DNA of 64,000 nucleotides, taken from positions 54,821 to 118,820 of the forward strand of contig JAZRLP010000019.1 of NCBI GenBank assembly GCA_045646905.1, read 5' to 3'. The DNA is from RGIG4079 sp045646905. GTDB taxonomy: Bacteria > Bacteroidota > Bacteroidia > Bacteroidales > Muribaculaceae. Below, piece after piece: positions 17,731 through 26,150 of the stretch. Under the pieces are notes generated by a model, which searched no databases, had not been told where the DNA came from, and saw nothing but the letters and a program-made list of their open reading frames with translations. The position numbers and the translations under genes are program-made. The number at the start of each line of letters is the position of its first letter. Positions within the stretch are counted from its first letter, which is position 1.

Positions 17731-17843
17731 AAAAAAGGCGAAATTATTTGTTGCCAATCTACACCTGAGGTACCGCCAAGCACCCGAAACCCAGAAAAGC
17801 ACACAAATAATCACGCCCATAAGGCATGAACATTTGAGAGATG

Positions 17844-17893
17844 CTTATTCTCAGAGTTTCTTCAAATTGGCGGTTTTCAGATGTGAGAATAAG
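17844..17893. promoter_or_regulatory. Inverted repeat upstream of the XRE-like gene
   Basis: CTTATTCTCA at 17844-17853 is repeated inverted as TGAGAATAAG at 17884-17893 with 30 nt between. It lies 114-163 nt upstream of the regulator gene and could be its operator. The remainder of the gap 17731-18048 contains only a -7 box at 18003-18010. Confidence 0.35.
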
Positions 17894-18002
17894 AGCCCAA
17901 AAGCTCACAATATTGTTATGTTGTTAAAATGTTAATGTCTGTTTTGTGAAAAACGTTTTTAAGTTAAATAATTTAGAACATATTTTGAAAATATCTTATT
18001 TG

Positions 18003-18010
18003 CAAAGGTA
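18003..18010 (-). promoter_or_regulatory. -7 box upstream of the XRE-like gene
   Basis: TACCTTTG on the minus strand matches TAnnTTTG exactly. It would give a leader of about 270 nt that includes the inverted repeat at 17844-17893. Confidence 0.4.
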
Positions 18011-18048
18011 GTTATAATTCGTGACTTTAAAATAAATATATCTAAATC

Positions 18049-18459
18049 TTACTCCGTTTTTTTGAGGAAGAATATGCGATAAATGAAATTTTTATCGATG
18101 GTGAGGATGCATTGTTCTCCTTTTTGTTCAAAGGCTCGAGCAAGGGTGATGATATTGTCGTGGCCTGTGCCGTCAATGTCGGTGAGGTATAGTTTGTCGC
18201 CGCTGATGCGATATTTATAACGAAGGTCGCCCAAGTCGTTGCCTTGCCATGTGAGTGTGGTGTTTTGAGGATGGAACTCAAGTATCTCAATGTGAGTGGG
18301 TTCTTCTTGGGTTGCCATTTGCCCATCTTGCCACAGCCCATAAAGAATGAGTCGATAAGAAAAGCCTTCGTCGGCATCTTTGATACATGCGTTCCAATCT
18401 TGTGCAAAAGATATTAGTGTGACGAGTAAAAGCGAAAGAGTGATTATAGCCTTTTTCAT
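18049..18459 (-). CDS. Secreted hypothetical protein
   Basis: From the ATG at 18459 the protein has 136 residues with a signal peptide (MKKAIITLSLLLVTLISFAQ). The mature part is beta-rich (ILEFHPQNTTLTWQG, YKYRISGDKLYLTD) and ends FFLKKTE. It resembles lipocalin-like small envelope proteins of Bacteroidales, but I do not recognise a family. A -7 box lies 22 nt upstream, so the gene is probably monocistronic. Confidence 0.75.
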   Translation of the reverse strand: MKKAIITLSLLLVTLISFAQDWNACIKDADEGFSYRLILYGLWQDGQMATQEEPTHIEILEFHPQNTTLTWQGNDLGDLRYKYRISGDKLYLTDIDGTGHDNIITLARAFEQKGEQCILTIDKNFIYRIFFLKKTE

Positions 18460-18480
18460 TTTGAAATATTTAGTTTCTTG

Positions 18481-18488
18481 CAAAGATA
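18481..18488 (-). promoter_or_regulatory. -7 box of the secreted hypothetical gene
   Basis: TATCTTTG on the minus strand is an exact TAnnTTTG box 22 nt upstream of the ATG at 18459. Confidence 0.5.
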
Positions 18489-18548
18489 ATGAAAATAGAA
18501 TTATATGGTATAAAAATTGTTAGTTTTAGGTGGGTGAAAGATTGATAA

Positions 18549-18580
18549 TTTTGTTGTTAGCGGCTTTTTGATTAATTTTG
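18549..18580 (+). promoter_or_regulatory. Promoter of the acyltransferase/sigma-54 activator/lptE run
   Basis: TTTTG at 18549-18553 and TAATTTTG at 18573-18580 are 19 nt apart, close to the ideal Bacteroidota promoter. The first ATG is 25 nt downstream. Confidence 0.65.
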
Positions 18581-18604
18581 TGGTGATAATTATCATTATA
18601 TTTC

Positions 18605-19450
18605 ATGAGTCAACAAGAAACACCTATAAAACGCACGGTTCTCGACTATAACGACATCTCGCAGATGGTGCCTTGGTTTAAGGGCAAGGAGAAGTTTGTG
18701 AATCGGTTGCTTAAATTTCTGTCGGTCGATAAAGTGAATTGGATTCACGACCATAATTGTGATGTTCAAGGAGCCGAATTTACCACAGGGTTGTTGCGCG
18801 ATTTAGATATAAAATTGCGTATTGACAATGAGCAACGATTAGACAATCTGCCCGAGGGTGCGTTTATCACGGTGAGCAACCACCCCTTTGGTGCGTTGGA
18901 TGGAATTACATTGATAAATCTCATAGGCACGCGTCGTCCGCAGTTTAAGGTGATGGTGAATATGATATTAAATTATATCAGTGCAATGCGCCCCAGTTTC
19001 ATTGCCGTAGATGCGTTGGCGAGTGATGACCCCAAGAAAAAGGCGGTGTCGATGCAGGGTATCAAGAGCGCCATTATGCAAGTGCGTCGAGGCAATCCCA
19101 TAGGTTTTTTCCCTGCAGGTGCAGTGTCGAAGGTGAATTTCAAGGGCCAGCTCAACGACCGCGAGTGGCAACCAACTATCATTCGCCTCATTCAGCAAAT
19201 GAAAGTTCCGGTGATTCCTATCTATTTTCATGGTAGCAATAGTTGGTGGTTTAACTTCTTGGGAGTGGTGTGCTGGCAGTTGCGCACATTGCGATTGCCT
19301 GCCGAGGTGTTTCGCAAGAAAGGCGCTACGCTTCATGTGTCGATAGGTGAGCCTATCACGGTAGAGGAGCAAGAGCAACACTCGGGCTCATTAGAAGAAT
19401 TAGGGAAGTATTTAAAAGATAAAACATACGAATTACGCAAATGCCGATAG
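18605..19450 (+). CDS. Lysophospholipid-type acyltransferase (PlsC-like)
   Basis: This 281-residue protein of the glycerolipid acyltransferase superfamily carries the catalytic motif NHPFGALDG near residue 93 and a FFPAGAVSK block that fits the acceptor-binding motif. No strong membrane helix is seen, so it is probably peripheral. Relatives are annotated as putative hemolysins or ornithine-lipid/phosphatidate acyltransferases; the acceptor here is unknown. It overlaps the sigma-54 activator gene by 10 nt. Confidence 0.85.
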   Translation: MSQQETPIKRTVLDYNDISQMVPWFKGKEKFVNRLLKFLSVDKVNWIHDHNCDVQGAEFTTGLLRDLDIKLRIDNEQRLDNLPEGAFITVSNHPFGALDGITLINLIGTRRPQFKVMVNMILNYISAMRPSFIAVDALASDDPKKKAVSMQGIKSAIMQVRRGNPIGFFPAGAVSKVNFKGQLNDREWQPTIIRLIQQMKVPVIPIYFHGSNSWWFNFLGVVCWQLRTLRLPAEVFRKKGATLHVSIGEPITVEEQEQHSGSLEELGKYLKDKTYELRKCR

Positions 19451-20670
19451 AACTTGCTAACATATCACCCGAGGTGCATCAAGCTAAAACGCGATTTGGC
19501 ATAGTGGGAAATGCGCCAGCATTAATAGCTGCAGTGTCGCGAGCTATTCAGGTTGCCCCTATCAACTTGTCGGTGCTTATTACTGGCGAGAGTGGTAGTG
19601 GTAAGGAGTTTTTTCCACAAATAGTGCATAGCTTCAGCCCACGCAAGCATAATAAATATATAGCCGTAAACTGTGGAGCAATACCCGAGGGTACTATTGA
19701 CTCGGAACTCTTTGGCCACGAGAAGGGTGCATTTACTGGTGCTGTAGCATCGCGTAAAGGCTACTTTGAGGAAGCCGATGGAGGCACTATATTTCTCGAT
19801 GAGGTTGCCGAGTTGCCAATGACTACGCAAGCACGCTTGTTGCGTGTGCTTGAGAGTGGCGAGTTTCTCAAGGTGGGTTCATCGACGGTGCAAAAAACCA
19901 ATATACGCATCGTGGCAGCAACCAATGTTGACATGCAAAAGGCAGTAGAAGAGGGCCGTTTTCGTGAAGACCTTTATTATCGTCTTTCGACTGTACACAT
20001 CTCTATCCCACCATTGCGCGACAGGGGTAAAGATATCGCCTTGTTGGCGCGAAAATTCGCATCGGATTTTGCCGAAAAATATCGCACACCGGCAGTTCAA
20101 TTTGACGACACAGCTCGCCGCATGATAATGCAATATCGTTGGCCTGGCAATGTGCGTCAACTCAAAAATGTAATCGAACAAATAGCATTGTTTGAGGCTG
20201 GCAGTGAAGTTACTGCCAACGAGATAGAGCAATACATACCTCAAGATGCTACTATTTACACCCCTACTATATCAACACAAGGGCGTCAATCGATACATTC
20301 TTATGATGATGAGCGCGAAATGTTGTTTAATATGATATTCCGCTTACAACGCGAAATTGAGACGCTTAAAACAATAGTAACCGGAACACCTACAAGTGCA
20401 CCGCAGTTGCTCGATGTTCATAGCGGTTCGTCGGCAATAATTAAACGCACATCATATGATGGTGATATATTGCGTGTTGATGATGAGCCACGCGAGGTGA
20501 GAGAGGTAGAAAGCCAAGAGGTGTCGTCGATGACATTAGAGGATACCGAGCGCGAAACTATTCGTCGTTCGCTTGAACGAAATGGTGGACGTCGCAAGGC
20601 TACAGCCCAAGAGCTGAATATCTCGGAGCGCACACTTTATCGCAAGATAAGAGAGTATGGTCTTGAATAA
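19441..20670 (+). CDS. Sigma-54-dependent transcriptional activator without receiver domain
   Basis: This is a 409-residue AAA+ activator of RpoN RNA polymerase. The central domain shows Walker A GESGSGKE, the GAFTGA loop that contacts sigma-54, Walker B GGTIFLDEVAELP and the RWPGNVRQLKN block. The C-terminus has a Fis-type helix-turn-helix (RKATAQELNISERTLYRKIREYG). The AAA+ domain begins within 50 residues of the start, so no phosphoreceiver or sensor domain is present. Activity must be controlled by level or by a partner. It overlaps the upstream gene by 10 nt, and lptE follows after 10 nt. Confidence 0.93.
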   Translation: MPIELANISPEVHQAKTRFGIVGNAPALIAAVSRAIQVAPINLSVLITGESGSGKEFFPQIVHSFSPRKHNKYIAVNCGAIPEGTIDSELFGHEKGAFTGAVASRKGYFEEADGGTIFLDEVAELPMTTQARLLRVLESGEFLKVGSSTVQKTNIRIVAATNVDMQKAVEEGRFREDLYYRLSTVHISIPPLRDRGKDIALLARKFASDFAEKYRTPAVQFDDTARRMIMQYRWPGNVRQLKNVIEQIALFEAGSEVTANEIEQYIPQDATIYTPTISTQGRQSIHSYDDEREMLFNMIFRLQREIETLKTIVTGTPTSAPQLLDVHSGSSAIIKRTSYDGDILRVDDEPREVREVESQEVSSMTLEDTERETIRRSLERNGGRRKATAQELNISERTLYRKIREYGLE

Positions 20671-20680
20671 GTTGAGAGTG

Positions 20681-21196
20681 ATGAAAACGACATTATTAAA
20701 AATATTATTGGTGGTTGTGATGGCTACAACATGGCAAGGGTGTCGCATTAGTTATAAGTTTAATGGGGCTGCTCTTGATTATAATGTGTACAAGACAATC
20801 AATGTGTCGGAGTTTCCTATTAGAGCAGCGTTGGTGTATCCACCATTGCAACAAACTTTTGAAAACGAGTTGCTCGATTATATAACTCGCAACACTCGGT
20901 TGCGCACAGTTGATGGTGCGTCCGACCTTGAACTGTCGGGCGAAATCACTGGTTATAACCTCACTCCACAGGCTGTTACCGAGGATGCTTATGCGTCAAA
21001 AACGCGCTTGACAATCACCGTCAGAATAAAATATACCGACAATAGAGTAGATGGCAAAAACATCGACCAATCATTCTCGGCCTATCGCGACTTTGATAGT
21101 TCGGAGATGTTGACCGATGTGCAAGATGAACTATGTCAACAAATCACTAAAGAGTTGGTTGACTTGATATTTAATGCTACCCTTGGTAATTGGTAG
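20681..21196 (+). CDS. lptE: LptE-like LPS assembly lipoprotein
   Basis: From the ATG at 20681 the protein has 171 residues. A frame from 20657 exists but overlaps the activator gene. The lipoprotein signal ends in WQGC. The mature part (SYKFNGAALDYNVYKTINVSEFPIRA through the ELSGEITGY and RLTITVRIKYTD strands) fits the Bacteroidota LptE family, which plugs the LptD translocon in the outer membrane. The gene order activator, lptE, unknown, secG is one I recognise from Bacteroidales genomes. Confidence 0.82.
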   Translation: MKTTLLKILLVVVMATTWQGCRISYKFNGAALDYNVYKTINVSEFPIRAALVYPPLQQTFENELLDYITRNTRLRTVDGASDLELSGEITGYNLTPQAVTEDAYASKTRLTITVRIKYTDNRVDGKNIDQSFSAYRDFDSSEMLTDVQDELCQQITKELVDLIFNATLGNW

Positions 21197-21216
21197 AAAT
21201 AAAATGAAGAGAAAAA

Positions 21217-22011
21217 ATGACATTGCAAGAAACCATATCATCGCTATTGGATAATGACTCAAAAACTCTTGACCCACAATGGGTAGAGGAGGTGCTTGAG
21301 CAGTATCCCTATTTCACTCTCCCTGCTTTGATGTTGTTGAGTCGCAACAAAGAGGTTGACGATGAGGTGAAAGCTCGATTGGTGCAACGATTGTCGTTAA
21401 ACAGCCCCGATCGTGATTCGCTATCGATGGTGATAGGTGAAGATGCTAAATTGTGGGCTACATTCTATCCACAAGAGGAGCGTCATCCAGTGGTGTCAAC
21501 CAACGAGGCTATCTCTACCTTCCTTGATAATTATGGAAACAGCGATGCCAAAGAAGAGGAATTGCTTGAGCGATTGATATTTAACCCTACTCCCGATTAT
21601 GCCCAACTATTGGCCGAGGAAGAGGAGCGTAGCGTGCCACAAAATGTAGATTTATCAGCGCCCGACTCGCAAGATGCGTTAATCAACGCGTTTATCTTGA
21701 AGAGCCGAGAGCAACAAGGACATTTCCCTGCGATAAACGAAGATTTAGCAATTGAATCAAAGGCGGTAGAGGAAGAAGATGCCACACCAGTGTCGTCGCC
21801 CGAGGTTACCGAAGACGATTCGATGTTGAGCGAAAGTTTGGCGAAAATTTACATAAAACAGCGCAAATATTCAAAGGCTTATGAAATTATACGCAATTTA
21901 AGTTTGAATTTTCCAGAAAAAAGTATTTACTTTGCAGACCAATTGCGTTTTTTGCAAAAATTGATGATAAATCAGCGTTATATTGAGCGAAAAAAGACGC
22001 AAGAAAGATGA
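21217..22011 (+). CDS. Conserved hypothetical protein between lptE and secG
   Basis: This 264-residue protein lacks a signal peptide or membrane segments. The N-terminal half is helical (WVEEVLEQYPYFTLPALMLLSRNK). An acidic, low-complexity middle follows. The C-terminal segment (LAKIYIKQRKYSKAYEIIRNLSLNFPEKSIYFADQLRFL) reads like one and a half TPR helices. It is likely cytoplasmic. No function is known; its conserved place beside lptE suggests a link to envelope assembly, which is inference. Confidence 0.85.
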   Translation: MTLQETISSLLDNDSKTLDPQWVEEVLEQYPYFTLPALMLLSRNKEVDDEVKARLVQRLSLNSPDRDSLSMVIGEDAKLWATFYPQEERHPVVSTNEAISTFLDNYGNSDAKEEELLERLIFNPTPDYAQLLAEEEERSVPQNVDLSAPDSQDALINAFILKSREQQGHFPAINEDLAIESKAVEEEDATPVSSPEVTEDDSMLSESLAKIYIKQRKYSKAYEIIRNLSLNFPEKSIYFADQLRFLQKLMINQRYIERKKTQER

Positions 22012-22060
22012 AATTGCTAAATATTGACAAAAAGAAACAATAAAAACAACAATTTATAAT

Positions 22061-22450
22061 ATGGAAATTTTAATTATTGTATTATCAGTTATTGTATCAC
22101 TCCTTTTGATTGGGGTAGTGCTTATTCAAAAATCTAAAGGTGGAGGTCTTTCTTCATCATTTGCTGGCTCAAACCAAATTATGGGTGTTCGCCGCACAAC
22201 CGATTTTATTGAAAAAGCAACTTGGACACTTGCATCAGTCATCGCTGTATTGGCTATTGCATCGGCTTTCTTCATGAAAGACATGAACCAAAGTAGCGAA
22301 TCACTTCGCACACTCAACCAAGTAGCAACTCCAGCACCTGTTGAAGCAAAAGGTCAATATGAAACAGAAGCAGAAAAAGCACCTGCTGCACAACCTGCTG
22401 CTGAAACTCAAGCGCCTGCTGCTGAAGCACCTGCTGCACCTCAAAAGTAA
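22061..22450 (+). CDS. secG: Preprotein translocase subunit SecG
   Basis: This 129-residue inner-membrane protein is the small auxiliary subunit of SecYEG. It has two membrane helices (residues 2-22 and about 54-72) around the conserved loop QKSKGGGLSSSFAGSNQIMGVRRTTDFIEKATW. The C-terminal tail is an Ala/Pro/Glu-rich extension of about 50 residues, common in Bacteroidota SecG. Confidence 0.93.
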   Translation: MEILIIVLSVIVSLLLIGVVLIQKSKGGGLSSSFAGSNQIMGVRRTTDFIEKATWTLASVIAVLAIASAFFMKDMNQSSESLRTLNQVATPAPVEAKGQYETEAEKAPAAQPAAETQAPAAEAPAAPQK

Positions 22451-22570
22451 AAAAACTCCCACGCATAGTGGGATGATACAATCTTTAGAGAATATACAGG
22501 GAGTGTCATATTGATGCTCCCTTGAGTTGTTAATAAGAATCATTGTGTTTACTCATATATAAGCAATATT

Positions 22571-23122
22571 ATGAGAATAGCCGTATTTTGTTCATCGCGC
22601 GAGAATATCAAAGAGCAATATAAAGAGTCGGCACGCACCATAGGTCGTTGGATAGGAGAACACTCTTGCACATTGATATATGGTGGTGTAGATAAAGGAC
22701 TCATGCACATAGTGGCTAGTGAGGTAAAAGCCTCGGGCGGTCGCACAGTGGGTATTGTGCCAGTGACGCGCCTTGGAGTGCGCAATGTGCGCGACGATGA
22801 AATGATAACATCAACCGACCTAAATGATCGCAAGGCTAAAATGTTGCGCTTGTGCGACTTGTTTATCGTGCTACCCGGAGGATATGGCACTCTTGATGAG
22901 TTTGTTTCGACATTTACTTCGTTGGCATTTGCAGGCAATAAAACCAAAGAGATAATCGTTTTTAATCAAAATAATATCTTCGACACCACATTGGCTCAAT
23001 TTCAAGTGATGATTAATGAGGGAATGATGGAGAAAGAACTATTGCAAAGAGTGAAAGTTGCTACCACAGCACAAGAATGTTGCGCAATGATGAATCAATT
23101 TATACACCATAAAAAGCCATGA
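22571..23122 (+). CDS. LOG family protein (TIGR00730)
   Basis: This is a 183-residue Rossmann-like protein with the family motif PGGYGTLDEF and a conserved Arg/Lys region at RKAKMLRL. LOG proteins hydrolyse cytokinin riboside 5'-monophosphates or related nucleotide 5'-monophosphates to free base and ribose phosphate. The physiological substrate in Bacteroidota is not settled. It overlaps the cobalamin adenosyltransferase gene by 4 nt (ATGA), so the two are translationally coupled. Confidence 0.9.
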   Translation: MRIAVFCSSRENIKEQYKESARTIGRWIGEHSCTLIYGGVDKGLMHIVASEVKASGGRTVGIVPVTRLGVRNVRDDEMITSTDLNDRKAKMLRLCDLFIVLPGGYGTLDEFVSTFTSLAFAGNKTKEIIVFNQNNIFDTTLAQFQVMINEGMMEKELLQRVKVATTAQECCAMMNQFIHHKKP

Positions 23123-23679
23123 AAAAGAGTATAATATATACATGCACCGGCGATGCTGGCACAACATCGCTCGTTGGAGGTCAACGAGTGAAGAAAAACG
23201 ACATACGCATTGAGGCCTATGGCACAGTTGACGAGTTGAGTGCTCACATAGGGTTGCTCACAGCCTATGAATATGAAAAGGAGCAAAACGAGGTGCTCAC
23301 CTTTGTTCAAAACAAATTGTTTAACATAGGTGCATATCTTGCTACCGAAAGCCCTGAGGGGGAGAATGCTCCAGCATGGGGGCTTGGCGAAGCCGATATT
23401 AAGCGATTGGAAGATGCAATCGATGTGGTAGATAATGAATTGCCTCGCTTGAAAAACTTCGTGTTGCCTGGAGGCGCATTATCATCGTCGATGGCACATG
23501 TGGCACGCACAGTGTGTCGCCGTTGCGAACGACGCATCATTGACCTTGGTGAGACGGCTTATGTAGATGCCAATGTGTTGAAATTTATCAACCGATTGAG
23601 CGATTATTTGTTCGTTTTGGCACGATTTATCAATGTTTCGTCGGGAAAAGAAGAAAAATATTGGAATAAAGATTGTTAG
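23119..23679 (+). CDS. Cob(I)alamin adenosyltransferase, PduO type
   Basis: This 186-residue enzyme transfers the adenosyl group of ATP to corrinoid cobalt. The N-terminal ATP-binding motif is TCTGDAGTTSLVGGQRVKK with R-I-E-A-Y-G-T-V-D-E-L following. The helical core carries VARTVCRRCERRI. The length is normal for the family. It is coupled to the LOG gene upstream; the next gene has its own promoter. Confidence 0.93.
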   Translation: MKKSIIYTCTGDAGTTSLVGGQRVKKNDIRIEAYGTVDELSAHIGLLTAYEYEKEQNEVLTFVQNKLFNIGAYLATESPEGENAPAWGLGEADIKRLEDAIDVVDNELPRLKNFVLPGGALSSSMAHVARTVCRRCERRIIDLGETAYVDANVLKFINRLSDYLFVLARFINVSSGKEEKYWNKDC

Positions 23680-23702
23680 TTATAATAAAATGACTAATTT
23701 TG
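23673..23702 (+). promoter_or_regulatory. Promoter of the DUF2795 gene
   Basis: TTG at 23673-23675 and TAATTTTG at 23695-23702 are 19 nt apart. The -33 part overlaps the stop codon region of the adenosyltransferase gene. Confidence 0.6.
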
Positions 23703-23758
23703 CGGCTCTAAAACAAAACTTATATAAATTCTAATAATAACCAAAAATATAAATAGCT

Positions 23759-23980
23759 ATGTATTGGACACTTGAATTAGCATCAAAACTCGAAGACGCT
23801 CCATGGCCAGCAACCAAAGAAGAACTCATTGACTATGCAATGCGTTCGGGAGCACCACTTGAAGTTATTGAAAACCTTCAAGAAATGGAAGATGAGGGCG
23901 AAACATATGAATGTATCGAAGACATTTGGCCCGACTATCCAAGCAAAGAAGACTTCTTCTTCAACGAAGATGAGTACTAA
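23759..23980 (+). CDS. DUF2795 family protein
   Basis: This 73-residue small acidic cytoplasmic protein has WPATKEELIDYAMRSGAPLEVIENLQ, which matches the helical DUF2795 core. The acidic tail ends in FFNEDEY. Proteins of this kind are abundant in Bacteroidota but lack a known role. A copy of the last codons (AACGAAGATGA plus stop) recurs at 26102-26123 beyond the LRR gene. Confidence 0.85.
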   Translation: MYWTLELASKLEDAPWPATKEELIDYAMRSGAPLEVIENLQEMEDEGETYECIEDIWPDYPSKEDFFFNEDEY

Positions 23981-24022
23981 TGAGTTGATAAAAGCTAGAA
24001 GATTAAATATCAACATTTTACA

Positions 24023-24056
24023 ATAACCGATTGGGCAGTCAGTCGGTTATTTTTTT
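24023..24056 (+). terminator. Terminator of the DUF2795 gene
   Basis: ATAACCGATTG pairs with CAGTCGGTTAT (one G-T pair) around a 6-nt loop, followed by seven T. Confidence 0.88.
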
Positions 24057-24062
24057 GTCTAA

Positions 24063-24085
24063 ATACTACCCAAATACTGCCCAAA
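24063..24085 (+). repeat. Left imperfect direct repeat around the LRR gene
   Basis: The text atactacccaaatactgccc followed by aaa is nearly the same as the stretch at 26022-26045 (atactaccctaaaactgccc then aaa). The two copies bracket the LRR gene at a distance of 1.96 kb. Confidence 0.55.
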
Positions 24086-24161
24086 ATTGAGCAAGACTGC
24101 CAAGTAGAACCCGACGAAGAGGAATAACCACCTTTCAATACAATAAATTATCTTCATATTG

Positions 24162-24192
24162 CAGCCGCTGAGATTTTCGGGGGCTGTTTTTT
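24162..24192 (+). terminator. Short terminator-like hairpin upstream of the LRR gene
   Basis: CAGCC and GGCTG are separated by 15 nt and followed by six T. The T run also serves as the -33 element of the following promoter. Confidence 0.5.
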
Positions 24193-24221
24193 GCATACCG
24201 AAAAATATATTATTATTTTTG
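24187..24221 (+). promoter_or_regulatory. Promoter of the LRR gene
   Basis: TTTTTTG at 24187-24193 and TATTTTTG at 24214-24221 are 20 nt apart. The ATG lies 22 nt further downstream. Confidence 0.6.
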
Positions 24222-24243
24222 TGGGAATAATACCAAACTTACT

Positions 24244-25911
24244 ATGGCAAAACTTATTTCTGCGGACTTGACTAATAACAACCTTTGCATCCTTGAATAC
24301 TCCACTACTGATGGGATAATGTTATCAATTAACACACATTCGTTTGATGCGAATATTGAAGCACATACATACACCGACATAGGTAGAATTATTTTCGGAA
24401 CGCCTGTTACTAAAATAGGCGATAAAGCATTCCGTGATTGCTCCAGCCTCACAAGAGTAACAATCCCTGATAGTGTGACAACGATTGGCAGATGGGCATT
24501 CTGGGATTGCTCCAGCCTCACAAGTGTAACAATCCCCGATGGTGTGACAACGATTGGAGAGGCTGCATTTGAGGGTTGCTCCAGCCTCACAAGTGTAATA
24601 ATCCCCGATAGTGTAACAATGATTAGAACTAATGCATTTAGGGATTGCAAAAGCCTCACAAGTGTAACTATTCCCGATAGTGTGACAACGATTGATAAGG
24701 GTGCATTTAGGTATTGCTCCAACCTCACAAGTGTAACTATCCCCGATAGTGTGACAACGATTGAAGATAGTGCATTTACAGGTTGCAAAAGCCTCACAAG
24801 AGTAACAATCCCTAATAGCGTAACAACGATTGGTGGGGGTGCATTTATGGGTTGCTTCAGCCTCACAAGTGCAACAATCCCTGATAGTGTGACAACGATT
24901 GGTGCGTATGCATTCTGTTGTTGCTCCAGCCTCACAAGAGTAACAATCCCCGATGGTGTGACAACGATTAGAACTAATGCATTTAGGGATTGCAAAAGCC
25001 TCACAAGTGTAACTATTCCCGATAGTGTGACAACGATTGATAAGGGAGCATTTAGGGATTGCAAAAGCCTCACAAGTGTAACTATCCCCGATAGTGTGAC
25101 AACGATTGAAGATAGTGCATTTAAAGGTTGCTTCAGCCTCACAAGAGTAACAATCCCTGATAGTGTGACCAAGATTGGAGCATCTGCATTCTCGGATTGC
25201 AACAATCTCAAAGAGGTTAAAGGTAAGTTTGCTTCTGAAGATGGTCGTTGTCTAATTATTGATGGAGTGCTAAACTCTTTCGCACCTACGGGACTTAATG
25301 AATATACAATTCCTAATAGTGTGACCAAGATTGGAGCATCTGCATTCTATGGTTGCAGCGGCTTGACGAGTGTGGTGATTCCGGATAGTGTGACCGAGAT
25401 AGGTGAATTTGCATTCTGCGGTTGCAGTGGTTTGACGAGTGTGGTGATTCCCGATAATGTGACCAAGATAGGAGAGGGCGCATTCTGCGGTTGCAGTGGT
25501 TTGACGAGTATCAAAGTGGCAGACGGGAATAAAATATATGACTCACGCGACAATTGCAATGCTATTATAGAAACCGCGACAAACACATTGGTGTGTGGTT
25601 GTGAGGCAACTATAATACCCGATAGTGTGACCAAGATAGGAGATTTTGCATTCGAAGGTTACAGAGGTTTGACGAGTGTGGTGATACCCGAGGGTGTGAC
25701 CGAGATTGGAGATTTTGCATTCTCGAATTGCAGAGGTTTGACGAGTGTATATTGCAAGCCAATAACTCCGCCGTTGGCGGCAGGATATTCTATGTTCTCC
25801 GACAACGCTTCGGGGCGTAAGATTTATGTGCTTGCTTCTTCGATAGAGGCGTATAAGGCTGCATCGTATTGGAGTTGGTACAAATCGGATATCGAAGGCT
25901 ACGACTTTTAA
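24244..25911 (+). CDS. BspA-like leucine-rich repeat protein
   Basis: This 555-residue protein consists almost wholly of 23-residue LRR_5 units of the form CSSLTSVTIPDSVTTIGxxAF, about 12 in the first block (24405-25200). A non-repeat insert follows, then further units. It ends in IYVLASSIEAYKAASYWSWY, a typical BspA-family end. No signal peptide or sorting signal is visible: the protein begins MAKLISADLTNNNL. That is unusual, because BspA relatives are normally surface adhesins. Two stretches of about 170 nt at 24621 and 24966 are almost identical and exactly five units (345 nt) apart, a sign of recent internal duplication. Confidence 0.9.
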   Translation: MAKLISADLTNNNLCILEYSTTDGIMLSINTHSFDANIEAHTYTDIGRIIFGTPVTKIGDKAFRDCSSLTRVTIPDSVTTIGRWAFWDCSSLTSVTIPDGVTTIGEAAFEGCSSLTSVIIPDSVTMIRTNAFRDCKSLTSVTIPDSVTTIDKGAFRYCSNLTSVTIPDSVTTIEDSAFTGCKSLTRVTIPNSVTTIGGGAFMGCFSLTSATIPDSVTTIGAYAFCCCSSLTRVTIPDGVTTIRTNAFRDCKSLTSVTIPDSVTTIDKGAFRDCKSLTSVTIPDSVTTIEDSAFKGCFSLTRVTIPDSVTKIGASAFSDCNNLKEVKGKFASEDGRCLIIDGVLNSFAPTGLNEYTIPNSVTKIGASAFYGCSGLTSVVIPDSVTEIGEFAFCGCSGLTSVVIPDNVTKIGEGAFCGCSGLTSIKVADGNKIYDSRDNCNAIIETATNTLVCGCEATIIPDSVTKIGDFAFEGYRGLTSVVIPEGVTEIGDFAFSNCRGLTSVYCKPITPPLAAGYSMFSDNASGRKIYVLASSIEAYKAASYWSWYKSDIEGYDF

Positions 25912-25964
25912 GAGTGGCACAGACAAAAATGACTTGTCGTATTAACCTCTTCAAATAGACAAAA

Positions 25965-26123
25965 ATGGTCACCTTTTGCATTGTGGCGACCAAATGTATT
26001 TCAGCATTGCCCAATGGGGCATATACTACCCTAAAACTGCCCAAACGAGATAGTCAGTTATATGTAGGTGGCTATCAAGTGACTAAAAAGGATCAAAGAC
26101 TTTTTAACGAAGATGAATATTAA
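25965..26123 (+). pseudogene. 52-codon ORF ending in a copy of the DUF2795 tail
   Basis: The frame from the ATG at 25965 runs through the right direct repeat (TTLKLPK) and ends in FNEDEY plus stop, the same last residues as the DUF2795 protein. The nucleotide match is AACGAAGATGA then TA, TAATG. No DUF2795 core precedes this tail. It looks like a fused or decayed remnant and not a working gene. The rest of 25912-26282 holds only this, a terminator and a promoter. Confidence 0.4.
26022..26045 (+). repeat. Right imperfect direct repeat around the LRR gene
   Basis: This is the partner of the copy at 24063-24085. The shared core is atactaccc, a short A-rich gap, actgcccaaa. Confidence 0.55.
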
Positions 26124-26150
26124 TGGGAAATCATTAATTTGACAATATAG

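Noticed and set aside
24213..25328. A 371-codon minus-strand frame opposite the LRR gene
   Set aside because: It is a mirror of the 69-nt LRR repeat; the plus strand has the promoter, the start and the recognisable family.
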